DNA from: an uncultured Selenomonadaceae bacterium
GTDB lineage: Bacteria > Bacillota > Negativicutes > Selenomonadales > Selenomonadaceae
Direction: 5' to 3'
Assembly: GCA_905234395.1 (NCBI GenBank)
Contig: CAJOHG010000014.1
Span: 1 to 38,945, forward strand
DNA length: 38,945 bases
The notes beneath the pieces were generated by a model that was given only the letters and a program-made list of their open reading frames with translations, searched no databases and was not told where the DNA came from. Position 1 is the stretch's first letter; each line of letters begins with the position of its first letter. Below, piece after piece: positions 16,382-23,898 of the stretch. A program made the position numbers and the translations under genes.

Positions 16382-17484
16382 TTTACGTGCACATTCCTTT
16401 TTGCCGGCGCAAATGCAATTACTGCGCGTTCAATTCCAAAATCGGCTCCGTTGCGGAAAAATCTGCTTACGTCGACGCTTTGACACGTGAAATTAATTTA
16501 CGCGGCGATGATTCTGCGGTTGAGACGATTTATTTCGGCGGAGGCACTCCAACGACGTTGACGCTTGCCGAACTGGAAAAAATTCTTCGCGCGATTGACA
16601 CGAGCTTTAACGTTGAAAGTCACGTTGAGCTGACGATTGAGGCTAATCCCGGCACCGTTGATGAAAATTATCTGCGCGGACTGAAATCGTTGGGATTCAA
16701 TCGTTTAAGTTTGGGCGTTCAGAGTTTCAACGACGCGCTGTTAAAAATTTTGGGACGGATTCACGATTCGCGGGCGGCGATTGAAACTATCACGCTCGCG
16801 AAAAATTTTTTTGACAATGTCAGCATTGATTTGATGTACGGACTGCCGACGCAAACTCTTGACGACGTTCGCCGCGACATTGAGCACGTGAAAATTTTGG
16901 ACGTTCAGCACGTGTCGATTTACGGTCTTGAAGTCGAGGACGGCACGAAATTTTTTGAACTTGCCCGCGCAGGAAAACTTGACTTGCCCGCCGAAAATGC
17001 TTGCGCCGATATGTACGACTTCATCACGGAAACTTTGCCCGCGATTGGTTATCGACGCTACGAGATCAGCAACTTTGCCCGTGAAAATTTTTTCAGTCGC
17101 CACAACGTCGGCTATTGGACGGGAAAAAAATATTTCGGCTTCGGAGCGGGTGCGCACAGTTTCGACGGCAAATTGAGAACTTCAAACGTTCGCGACGTTG
17201 CAACTTATTGCGCCGGCAAAAATATTTCGGTCGTTGAGGAAGTCGTCACGCGGCGTGCGGCTATGGAAGAATTTTGTTTCCTGGGCTTGCGGCTTGTCGA
17301 CGGGATTGACGCTCGGACTTTTGAAAAAAATTTCGGCGTGAAAATTTTTGACGTGTTCGGTGCGGTCATCGACAAAAATCAACGGCGCGGCTTGCTGACG
17401 GTTGACGGCGACAAAATTTTTCTGACTAAGCGCGGAATGAGTTTGGGCAATGAAGTTTTCGCTGACTTTCTGCTTGAACAATGA
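16378..17484 (+). CDS. hemW: HemW-type radical SAM protein (coproporphyrinogen oxidase-like)
   Basis: The 368-aa protein begins with MIYVHIPFCRRKCNYCAFNS, the HemW/HemN N-terminus with the CxxxCxxC that binds the radical SAM cluster; the preceding Tyr is typical. IYFGGGTPT, SLGVQSFND and DLMYGLPTQT follow in order. The HemW group is about 370-380 aa and is regarded as a heme chaperone rather than the true HemN dehydrogenase. The ATG overlaps the stop of the cyclase gene, so they share a transcript although the functions are unrelated. The last 150 bp of this gene are duplicated immediately downstream. Confidence 0.92.
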   Translation: MIYVHIPFCRRKCNYCAFNSKIGSVAEKSAYVDALTREINLRGDDSAVETIYFGGGTPTTLTLAELEKILRAIDTSFNVESHVELTIEANPGTVDENYLRGLKSLGFNRLSLGVQSFNDALLKILGRIHDSRAAIETITLAKNFFDNVSIDLMYGLPTQTLDDVRRDIEHVKILDVQHVSIYGLEVEDGTKFFELARAGKLDLPAENACADMYDFITETLPAIGYRRYEISNFARENFFSRHNVGYWTGKKYFGFGAGAHSFDGKLRTSNVRDVATYCAGKNISVVEEVVTRRAAMEEFCFLGLRLVDGIDARTFEKNFGVKIFDVFGAVIDKNQRRGLLTVDGDKIFLTKRGMSLGNEVFADFLLEQ

Positions 17485-17503
17485 ATCAAGGAGGTTATTT
17501 GCA

Positions 17504-17670
17504 TGAAAAATTTTTTGACGCGTTCGGCGCAGTCATCGACAAAAATCAACGGCGCGGCTTGCTGACGGTTGACGGCGACAAAATTTTTCTGACTAAGCGC
17601 GGAATGAGTTTGGGCAATGAAGTTTTTGCTGACTTTCTGCTCAATCAATGAATCAAGGAGGTTTTTTCGC
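17504..17670 (+). pseudogene. Tandem duplicate of the hemW 3' end
   Basis: This stretch repeats 17337-17503 (end of hemW, stop and ribosome binding site) with a period of 167 bp and only a few changes, and carries no complete gene. The junction joins the start of the following gene (ATGAAAAA) to an internal hemW tract (AAAATTTTTGACG), so recombination at short A/T homology is likely. As a by-product, an ATG at 17503 with its own AAGGAGG opens a 20-codon frame ending at 17565, which has no recognisable product. Confidence 0.8.
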
Positions 17671-18582
17671 ATGAAAAAAATTTTTCTGATGATATTGTTG
17701 CTGATATTCGCGACAGTGCCTTTGACTGTGAATGCCGCAGTTTATCAACAGGGTGTCGTCTATGTGATTTATGACGCGACGGGCGAAAATGCTCCCAAAA
17801 ATATGACGGATGCAAATTCAAACGGCGTGCCCGATATGGTTGAAGATGTCGCCACGCAGGTTAATGCCGCCCGCGAATTGTTCAACGGTGAGTTCAATTT
17901 CCCTGACCCGCTCAAATCTTCACGCTTTAAAAACGTAACGTGCATTGAAGTCGATATTCTGTCGAAGACCAACATGAAAAATCGCAACGGCGTTGCTTAT
18001 GGCGGCGCACGCAAAGCAAAGCACAATCCCGCCGAACGAGCGATACACATCAAAATTGCCAACACGCTCAATCCGCACAAAAATTCTACGCCGGCGCACG
18101 AATACTTTCATTTGATTCAATATGGCGCAACGTATTTTCGGAACAAGTGGTTTTTGGAAGGCATGGCGCGTTGGTCGCAGGATGCAGTTCAAAAGACAGA
18201 CAAATATCCCGACGGCAGAAATTTTCCGCAAACTTTGAACAGCTCGGCGGCGGAGAATAAAATTTTTCAAGGCAGTTACGATACGGCAAATTCGCTGTGG
18301 TATCCTTTGGCGGTGAACATGAACGATAAGGCGAAAATTCCTGCGCGGCTTGTAAATAAATATCGCTACGTTGACGGGAGCCGAGTGTTTCATGATGATG
18401 TTTTTTACGGACCGAACGTGATGCGCGAGACGTTGAATGTTATGAAGTCTAAGGAAGAATTTGCGGCGAATTCGGAACAATATGCCAACGTCGGCGAGTG
18501 GCGCAAAAAAGGTCAGCGCGACCAACGTAACAACAAAATTATCATGGATTGCGTAAAAGAAGTTTACGGCTCGAATAAGTAG
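17671..18582 (+). CDS. Secreted HExxH metallopeptidase-like protein
   Basis: This 303-aa protein has a clear signal peptide (MKKIFLMILLLIFATVPLTV, cleavage near NAA). The mature part contains PAHEYFHLIQYG, an HExxH zinc site (His143, Glu144, His147), and FLEGMARW with Glu163 as a likely third ligand, 16 residues on. That is the layout of gluzincin-type peptidases. The same pair of signatures (HELTH and EGMA) occurs in the RTX protein at 34706-38584. The start at 17671 follows AAGGAGG; the longer frame from 17617 comes from the duplicated hemW piece. Secretion across the inner membrane is expected. Substrate is unknown. Confidence 0.8.
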   Translation: MKKIFLMILLLIFATVPLTVNAAVYQQGVVYVIYDATGENAPKNMTDANSNGVPDMVEDVATQVNAARELFNGEFNFPDPLKSSRFKNVTCIEVDILSKTNMKNRNGVAYGGARKAKHNPAERAIHIKIANTLNPHKNSTPAHEYFHLIQYGATYFRNKWFLEGMARWSQDAVQKTDKYPDGRNFPQTLNSSAAENKIFQGSYDTANSLWYPLAVNMNDKAKIPARLVNKYRYVDGSRVFHDDVFYGPNVMRETLNVMKSKEEFAANSEQYANVGEWRKKGQRDQRNNKIIMDCVKEVYGSNK

Positions 18583-18591
18583 GCATGAACG

Positions 18592-19233
18592 ATGACGAAT
18601 TTCAAAACCGTTGCGAACGGAAAAATTTTCGATGCGGCTTACGAGGTCAACAAGTCGAAATTTTTGGCGCATGTTATGCACGTCGACGACGAAATTTCTG
18701 CGCGAGACTTTCTGCAGACGATTCGCAAAAAATATTTCGACGCGACGCATAATTGTTCGGCGTGGATTTTGTGTGAACGCGGCGATAAACAAAAGTCTAA
18801 TGATGACGGCGAACCGGGCGGCACTGCGGGCAATCCAATTCTTGAGACGATTAAAAAGAATGAGTTGACGAACGTTGCGATTGTCGTGACGCGCTATTTC
18901 GGCGGAATAAAACTCGGTGCGGGCGGATTGATTCGGGCGTATTCTCATACCGCCGCGCTCGGTATCAATGCCGCTCAAATCGTGCAAATGACTGCCTTCC
19001 GAAAAATTTCCGTGACGCTCGAATACAATTTCCTGGCGACGGTCGAAAATTATCTGCGCAATAAAAAAATCCGCGTCGTGAGCACGGACTATGCTGAGGT
19101 CGTGACGCTGGAGCTTTTGCTTTTGCCGGAACAGACGCGAAATTTTTTGTCGGAGCTGAACGATTTGACTGCGGCGAATTTTTTGTACGAGGAGCTTGGC
19201 GAAGTGATTCTGCCCGTCGAAATTCCGCGATGA
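18592..19233 (+). CDS. yigZ: YigZ/IMPACT family protein
   Basis: The 213-aa protein has the UPF0029/IMPACT N-terminal domain: SKFLAHVMHVDD, the conserved NCSAWILCERG, DDGEPGGTAGNPIL, then VVTRYFGGIKLGAGGLIRAY. A ferredoxin-like C-terminal half follows. Length matches bacterial YigZ. The family is conserved but its bacterial role is still poorly defined, with links to translation or ribosome-associated regulation proposed. The ATG at 18592 has only a weak ribosome binding site, 9 bp after the previous stop, so translation may be coupled. A strong terminator follows. Confidence 0.9.
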   Translation: MTNFKTVANGKIFDAAYEVNKSKFLAHVMHVDDEISARDFLQTIRKKYFDATHNCSAWILCERGDKQKSNDDGEPGGTAGNPILETIKKNELTNVAIVVTRYFGGIKLGAGGLIRAYSHTAALGINAAQIVQMTAFRKISVTLEYNFLATVENYLRNKKIRVVSTDYAEVVTLELLLLPEQTRNFLSELNDLTAANFLYEELGEVILPVEIPR

Positions 19234-19240
19234 AATTTTT

Positions 19241-19266
19241 TGGCGTCGTTGACGCCATTTTTTTTT
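19241..19266 (+). terminator. Intrinsic terminator after yigZ
   Basis: TGGCGTC (19241-19247), loop GTT, GACGCCA (19251-19257), then nine T residues. This is a textbook Rho-independent terminator, 8 bp after the yigZ stop. Confidence 0.92.
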
Positions 19267-19275
19267 CAGCTTTTT

Positions 19276-19304
19276 TTGACAAGGCGGCGTTGCGAAATTA
19301 TAAT
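19276..19304 (+). promoter_or_regulatory. Consensus promoter of dacF
   Basis: TTGACA (19276-19281), a spacer of exactly 17 nt and TATAAT (19299-19304) form a perfect vegetative sigma-70/A promoter. It lies between the yigZ terminator and dacF, with a leader of about 25-30 nt. Confidence 0.92.
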
Positions 19305-19338
19305 CATGTAGAATTCATTTCGCTAAGGAGAGATGCAT

Positions 19339-20619
19339 TTGAACTTGAAAAAATTTTGGGCGGCACTGACTTTGACGGCGTTGATATTTGTCGGTGCTGA
19401 AGCGGCACCTAAGGGACAAATGCCCGCCTCTGAACTCCTGCGATTGGACGAGGCTCCAAAAGGCGAAATCTCTCGTCCGTTGCCGCAGCTCACGTCGGAA
19501 AATTCGGGGCTCAATCCCGGCTACACAGTCACGCCAATGCAAAACAGCAGACCCGTCGCGCCAGACGATGCTCTGCCGAATGTCACTGCAACCGCCGCGA
19601 TTGTTATCGAGGCGTCAACAGGTCACATCCTCTACGAACGAAATCCCGATTTGACAATGCAACCTGCAAGCGTGACGAAAATGATGACGCTTATCTGTGC
19701 GTTGGAACACGGCGGGCTTGATGAGATTGTCACTGTCGGCAACGGTGCTTTCAATGCGGACGGCGCAACGCTTTGGCTGAACGTCGGCGAAAAAATTCCG
19801 CTCAACGATTTGCTCTACGCAATGATTTTGACTTCCGCCAACGACGGCACGATAGCTGTTGCTGAACACTGCGGCGGGACTATGGCTGACTTCGCGGCAC
19901 ATATGACTAAGCGGGCGCAGGAACTCGGCGCACTCAACACGAATTTTACAAACGCAACCGGCTTTCCCGACTCGAATCATTATTCCACGGCTCGCGATTT
20001 GGCGGTTATGGCGGCTTACGGATTCACGCTTCCCGGCTTTGAAGAGATTGTCGGCGCGAAGGAAGCGTCCTTCTCGTGGCTGCACGACGACAAAAAAATT
20101 ATTCGCAACGAAAATCAAATGCTGTGGCTCTATCGCGGTGCGAACGGCGTCAAAACCGGATACACAAAAGCGGCGGGACGTTGCATTGTCACTTCATCTA
20201 AACAAAACGGCGTTCAACTGATTGCGGTTGTGCTCGACAGCCTTTACGTTTGGAATGACGCGATTTTTCTGCTCGACTACGGATTTAGTCGCGTGTCCAG
20301 TCAAACGTTGATTCAACCGGGACAAGTCGTCAAAACGTTGCCGATAATTTCCGGGCGTCGCAAGTCAATGCAAGTCAAGTCGGCGGGCGAAATTGTTATG
20401 CCGGTCTTCGCGGACGAAACAAACGCTTATGACATTGTCTACGACTTGCCGGAAAATTTGACGGCACCCGTAAAAAGCGGCGATGTGATTGGCAAAATTC
20501 GCGTGGTGTTGCCCGACGGTCGCGAGTCGGCATCGGTCGACGTGGTCACGACTTTAGACGTGGAGCAGAAATCTTTCTTCCGATTGGTGCTGAATAAAGT
20601 TCGCGGACTGTTTGCGTGA
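19339..20619 (+). CDS. dacF: D-alanyl-D-alanine carboxypeptidase (DacF/PBP5-like)
   Basis: This penicillin-binding protein trims the terminal D-Ala from peptidoglycan pentapeptides. The protein carries a signal peptide (NLKKFWAALTLTALIFVGAEA) and a Pro-rich linker. The S11 peptidase domain has all three motifs: SxxK in PASVTKMMT, SxN in TSANDGT and KTG in GVKTGYTKAAGR. A beta-rich C-terminal domain ends in a short amphipathic tail, RLVLNKVRGLFA, typical of membrane anchoring. The frame opens at ATG 19333, but AAGGAG sits only 2 nt before it. The TTG at 19339, 8 nt from the ribosome binding site, is a better start. It is transcribed from its own consensus promoter. Confidence 0.93.
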   Translation: MNLKKFWAALTLTALIFVGAEAAPKGQMPASELLRLDEAPKGEISRPLPQLTSENSGLNPGYTVTPMQNSRPVAPDDALPNVTATAAIVIEASTGHILYERNPDLTMQPASVTKMMTLICALEHGGLDEIVTVGNGAFNADGATLWLNVGEKIPLNDLLYAMILTSANDGTIAVAEHCGGTMADFAAHMTKRAQELGALNTNFTNATGFPDSNHYSTARDLAVMAAYGFTLPGFEEIVGAKEASFSWLHDDKKIIRNENQMLWLYRGANGVKTGYTKAAGRCIVTSSKQNGVQLIAVVLDSLYVWNDAIFLLDYGFSRVSSQTLIQPGQVVKTLPIISGRRKSMQVKSAGEIVMPVFADETNAYDIVYDLPENLTAPVKSGDVIGKIRVVLPDGRESASVDVVTTLDVEQKSFFRLVLNKVRGLFA

Positions 20620-20623
20620 GTTA

Positions 20624-20699
20624 AGCTTTAAGGTTTAAGCTTTAAGCTGTAAGGAAAAATCCCTAAAACCTAAAAGCTAAAAGCTCAAAGCTCAAAGCT
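20624..20699. repeat. Inverted array of degenerate heptads
   Basis: 20624-20648 consists of AGCTTTA, AGGTTTA, AGCTTTA and AGCT units. 20662-20699 consists of CCTAAAA, CCTAAAA, GCTAAAA, GCTCAAA, GCTCAAA and GCT units. The two arms are complementary at 21 of 25 positions (20624-20648 with 20675-20699), so the transcript could form a long imperfect hairpin. The element fills almost the whole gap between the dacF stop and the ribosome binding site of the next gene. It lacks a T tail, so I do not call it a terminator. Confidence 0.7.
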
Positions 20700-20718
20700 A
20701 AAAAGGAGAGTGTTTGAT

Positions 20719-21123
20719 GTGAGCGAGAGAATTAAAATTGCCGACGAACTTCACCGCAAAGGTTACAGTTGTGCTCAAGCGGTCGCGGTTGCCTGTGCTG
20801 ATTTGGTCGACGTGCCGAAAGAATTTTTATTCAAAGCGACGGAAGGTTTTGGCGCGGGAATGGGCACTATGGACGGCGTTTGCGGTGCATTGAGCGGCGG
20901 ACTTTTAATCGCGGGCTTGAAGAACAGCTCCGGCAATTTGGACAACCCGAAATCAAAAGGTGCGACGATGAAAATTTCCAAGGCGATGTTGACGAGTTTC
21001 CGCACGAAAAGCGGCGCGATTATCTGTCGTGAACTCAAGGGCATTGATACGGGCAAAATGATTTGTTCGTGTCCGAATTGCATTAAACACGGCGTCGAGG
21101 TCGTCGAAGAAAATTTGCGGTGA
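20719..21123 (+). CDS. C_GCAxxG_C_C family redox-type protein
   Basis: This is a 134-aa protein of the Cys-rich family named for its pattern. Visible here are GYSCAQAV, FGAGMGTMDGVCGALSGGL, ICRELKG and the closing CSCPNC. Such proteins are small, often exported or redox-associated, and without a firm biochemical role. The frame opens at GTG 20710, only 1 nt from AAGGAG. The in-frame GTG at 20719, 10 nt away, is more likely. The last bases of this gene are part of the duplicated unit described for 21144-21278. Confidence 0.82.
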   Translation: MSERIKIADELHRKGYSCAQAVAVACADLVDVPKEFLFKATEGFGAGMGTMDGVCGALSGGLLIAGLKNSSGNLDNPKSKGATMKISKAMLTSFRTKSGAIICRELKGIDTGKMICSCPNCIKHGVEVVEENLR

Positions 21124-21143
21124 AATTTTTTTCAAAAGGATTG

Positions 21144-21278
21144 ATGACATTGACCAGGACGGAACTTGAGATTTTGGCGGGCGAACGTGAAAAATTTCCG
21201 CGTGAACTCGTCGACAAGTGTTTGAAAAATTTTCGGGAACGCGGACTTTTGCACGGCGACGAAGATGACTTGCGATAA
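21144..21278 (+). pseudogene. Duplicated 5' end of the LicC-like gene (44-aa frame)
   Basis: This 155-bp tandem duplication carries the leader and first ~40 codons of the downstream nucleotidyltransferase. The frame reads MTLTRTELEILAGEREKF and continues to a TAA at 21276-21278. Its last codons (DEDDLR) come from a fusion to a copy of the upstream gene's end (VEENLR). It keeps the same ribosome binding site as the full gene, so a 44-aa peptide containing only the winged-helix-like start could be made. I consider it a duplication scar, with expression possible. Confidence 0.7.
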
Positions 21279-21298
21279 AATTTTTTTCAAAAGGATTG

Positions 21299-22147
21299 AT
21301 GACATTGACCAGGACGGAACTTGAAATTTTGGCGTGCGAACGTGAAAAATTTCCGCGTGAACTCGTCGACAAGTGTTTGAAAAATTTTCAGGAACTCGGA
21401 CTGTTGCACGGCGACAAATTGACGGCGGACGGTCGAAAAATTTTGGAACCGTACAAAGTCAAACGTGCGGTGTTTATCGCGGCGGGAATTGGCGAACGTC
21501 TCTTGCCAATCACGTTGAACACGCCGAAGCCTCTCGTGCGCGTGCATGGCAAAAGAATTATCGACGGGCTGATTGACGCGTGTCTTGCCGCAGAAATTGA
21601 TGAGATTTACATTGTGCGCGGCTATCTTGCCGAACAATTCGATTTGCTGTTGAAAAAATATCCGACGCTTAAATTTATCGACAATCCGATTTTCAACGAG
21701 ACGAACAACATTTCTTCCGCCGTGCGTGCCGCAAAATTTTTCGGTCGCGCTTACGTTTTGGAAGGCGATTTGCTCATTCACAATCCCGCGCTGATTCGCA
21801 AGTACGAGTTCGCGCCAAATTTCCTGGGCATTCCAATGAGCCGCTCCGATGATTGGTGCTTTGACGTTCAAGACGGCGTGATTGTCGCTCAAAAAATCGG
21901 CGGGCTTGATTGTTGGCAGGAAGTCGGCATTTCTTATTGGGATGAGAAATCTGCCGCGCAGTTGGCTCAAGATTTGCCCAAAGCTTTTGATTTGCCCGGC
22001 GGTCGTGAAAGATTTTGGGATCAAGTGCCGCTGTCAATCTTCGCGAAAAATTATCGTGTGGAGATTCGCGCGTGCAATAAAGCCGACATTGTGGAGATTG
22101 ACACGTTCAGCGAGCTCAAGGCGATTGACAGAGCTTATGACGTTTGA
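21299..22147 (+). CDS. LicC-like nucleotidyltransferase with N-terminal helix-turn-helix
   Basis: Residues 1-55 resemble a winged helix (TRTELEILACEREKFPRELV, LTADGRKILEPY). Residues 56-280 form a nucleotide-sugar-pyrophosphorylase-type domain: VFIAAGIGERLLPITLNTPK for NTP binding and VLEGDLLIHNP with a metal-binding Asp. This matches LicC-type CTP:phosphocholine cytidylyltransferases and their 2-aminoethylphosphonate relatives (PntC-like). Both activate small phospho-amines for transfer to surface glycans. The next three genes encode an ABC importer of the class that includes aminoethylphosphonate transporters, which supports such a substrate by context only. Start is uncertain: ATG 21299 is 3 nt and TTG 21305 is 9 nt from AAAAGGA. 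Confidence 0.8.
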   Translation: MTLTRTELEILACEREKFPRELVDKCLKNFQELGLLHGDKLTADGRKILEPYKVKRAVFIAAGIGERLLPITLNTPKPLVRVHGKRIIDGLIDACLAAEIDEIYIVRGYLAEQFDLLLKKYPTLKFIDNPIFNETNNISSAVRAAKFFGRAYVLEGDLLIHNPALIRKYEFAPNFLGIPMSRSDDWCFDVQDGVIVAQKIGGLDCWQEVGISYWDEKSAAQLAQDLPKAFDLPGGRERFWDQVPLSIFAKNYRVEIRACNKADIVEIDTFSELKAIDRAYDV

Positions 22148-22165
22148 CGACAAGGAGGCTTTCAC

Positions 22166-23152
22166 GTGAAAAAAATTTTTATCGCGGCGATTTGTCTGTT
22201 GGCAATGTTGATTGTCGGTTGCGGCGGCGAGCAGTCATCATCGACAAAAAAGACCGTCAAAATCTGGACGAGCGGCGAAGACTATAAGAACGAATACTAC
22301 TTGACCGAATGCCAGAAAAAATTCCCCGACTACGATATTTCTATGGAATACATGAACAGCAACACCATTGCCGCGAAAATTTTGGATGAAGGCGACAAGG
22401 TTGACTGCGACATTGTTCTTTCCGACGAGTACGGTTATCTTGAGAAATGCGCCGACAAACTTGCCGTGCTCAAGGATTTTGATTACTCGATCTTTCTTTA
22501 CGACATTGTTCCCGCAAGTCACAGATACACGCCCGAATGTAAGAATGGCGGTTGCATCATCATCAATCGCGCCGTGCTTGAGAAAAACAATTTGCCTGCG
22601 CCGAAGTCTTACAAAGATTTGCTCGACCCGCGATATAAAAATTTAATTTCAATGCCGAATCCTGCGTCCAGCGGCACCGGCTACATGTTCCTGCGCCAAC
22701 TCGTCAATGAGTTCGGTGAAGACGCCGCGTTCGATTATTTTGCCAAGCTGACGGAAAATATTTTGCAGTACACGTCAAGCGGCTCCGGCCCGGTCAATGC
22801 GCTCGTTCAAGGTGAAGTTGCAATCGGTCTCGGCATGACAAGCCAAGCCGTCGAAGAGATCAATCAAGGCGTCCCGTTGGAAATAATTTTCTTTGCGGAA
22901 GGCTCGCCGTTCAGCATGTACGGCAACGCGATTCTCGCCAAAAGTTACGACCGTCCCGAGGTGCGCGACGTGTTCAATTATCTGGCAACCGACCTTTGCA
23001 AAGGCAACAACGAAAAATTTTTTCCCGACCAAATTTTTAAAGACTTCGCGCCGACAATCAAGAATTACCCGACGAATATTCACTACGGCAACATGAAAGA
23101 CGACACTCTTGCCGAAAAGGAGCGGTTGCTCTCGAAATGGACGTTCAGCTAA
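22166..23152 (+). CDS. ABC transporter substrate-binding lipoprotein (AfuA/PhnS/PotD type)
   Basis: The 328-aa protein starts with MKKIFIAAICLLAMLIVGCG, a lipoprotein signal with the lipidated Cys in VGC. The rest is a periplasmic-binding protein type 2 fold: VKIWTSGEDYKNEYY, a CDIVLSDEYGYL strand, LDPRYKNLISMPNPASSGTG and GEVAIGLGMTSQ. This is the family of iron(III), polyamine and 2-aminoethylphosphonate binding proteins. The ligand cannot be fixed from sequence alone. GTG start with GGAGG 7 nt upstream. Its 3' end overlaps the ATPase gene by 16 bp, and the order binding protein-ATPase-permease makes a complete importer. Confidence 0.9.
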   Translation: MKKIFIAAICLLAMLIVGCGGEQSSSTKKTVKIWTSGEDYKNEYYLTECQKKFPDYDISMEYMNSNTIAAKILDEGDKVDCDIVLSDEYGYLEKCADKLAVLKDFDYSIFLYDIVPASHRYTPECKNGGCIIINRAVLEKNNLPAPKSYKDLLDPRYKNLISMPNPASSGTGYMFLRQLVNEFGEDAAFDYFAKLTENILQYTSSGSGPVNALVQGEVAIGLGMTSQAVEEINQGVPLEIIFFAEGSPFSMYGNAILAKSYDRPEVRDVFNYLATDLCKGNNEKFFPDQIFKDFAPTIKNYPTNIHYGNMKDDTLAEKERLLSKWTFS

Positions 23153-23898
23153 AATTGCAAGCCCGCGAAATTTCAAAGGCTTACGACAACAATCAAGTTC
23201 TCCGCCGCGTGAATTTTGCTGTGCACGACGGCGAATTTTTTTCTATACTCGGCTCGTCGGGCTGCGGCAAGACGACTCTGTTGCAAATTTTAATCGGACT
23301 GCTCGACGCTGACGACGGACAAATTTTCAAGGACGGCATCGATATCACGACGTTTGAACCTGCGCGGCGCGGCATGGGAATCGTCTTCCAAAATTACGCG
23401 CTGTTCGACAACATGAACGTTTTTCGCAACGTCTCTTACGCATTGCAATTCCACGGCGTCGAAACTGATTCGGCAACTCGAAAGGCAAATCAAATGCTTG
23501 AAATTGTCGGGCTGAAAAATTTCGCGTCGAAAATGCCTGCGGAACTTTCCGGCGGTCAACAACAACGCGTCGCCATTGCTCGCGCCCTTGCACTGGAGCC
23601 GGATATAATTTTGTTTGATGAGCCGCTGTCCGCACTCGACGCATCAACACGCCTTGACATTCGCCGCGAACTAAAAAACATTCAACGGACGCTCGGCACG
23701 ACAATGATTTACGTCACGCACGACCAGGAAGAAGCTTTTGCACTTTCCGATCGCGTGATGATTTTGGAACGCGGCATTGTCAATCAAATCGGCTCGCCCG
23801 AAGAAATTATCACTGCGCCCGCCAATGACTACGTGCAGACTTTTGTTATCGACAATCTGCGCACAAAGTTTGATTCGCTTAGGAAATTCTTGACATGA
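23137..23898 (+). CDS. ABC transporter ATP-binding protein
   Basis: The 253-aa ATPase shows Walker A GSSGCGKTT, Q-loop FQNYALFDN, signature LSGGQQQRVAIARAL, Walker B IILFDEPLSALD and switch VTHDQEEAFALSD. It belongs to the FbpC/PotA/PhnT group that powers uptake. Unlike many members it lacks a long C-terminal TOBE domain. It starts inside the end of the binding-protein gene and overlaps the permease by four bases, so all three are coupled. Confidence 0.93.
   Translation: MDVQLKLQAREISKAYDNNQVLRRVNFAVHDGEFFSILGSSGCGKTTLLQILIGLLDADDGQIFKDGIDITTFEPARRGMGIVFQNYALFDNMNVFRNVSYALQFHGVETDSATRKANQMLEIVGLKNFASKMPAELSGGQQQRVAIARALALEPDIILFDEPLSALDASTRLDIRRELKNIQRTLGTTMIYVTHDQEEAFALSDRVMILERGIVNQIGSPEEIITAPANDYVQTFVIDNLRTKFDSLRKFLT

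Noticed and set aside
17503..17565. 20-codon frame with AAGGAGG upstream as a real peptide gene
   Set aside because: It is created by the duplication junction out of frame to hemW; nothing suggests selection on it.
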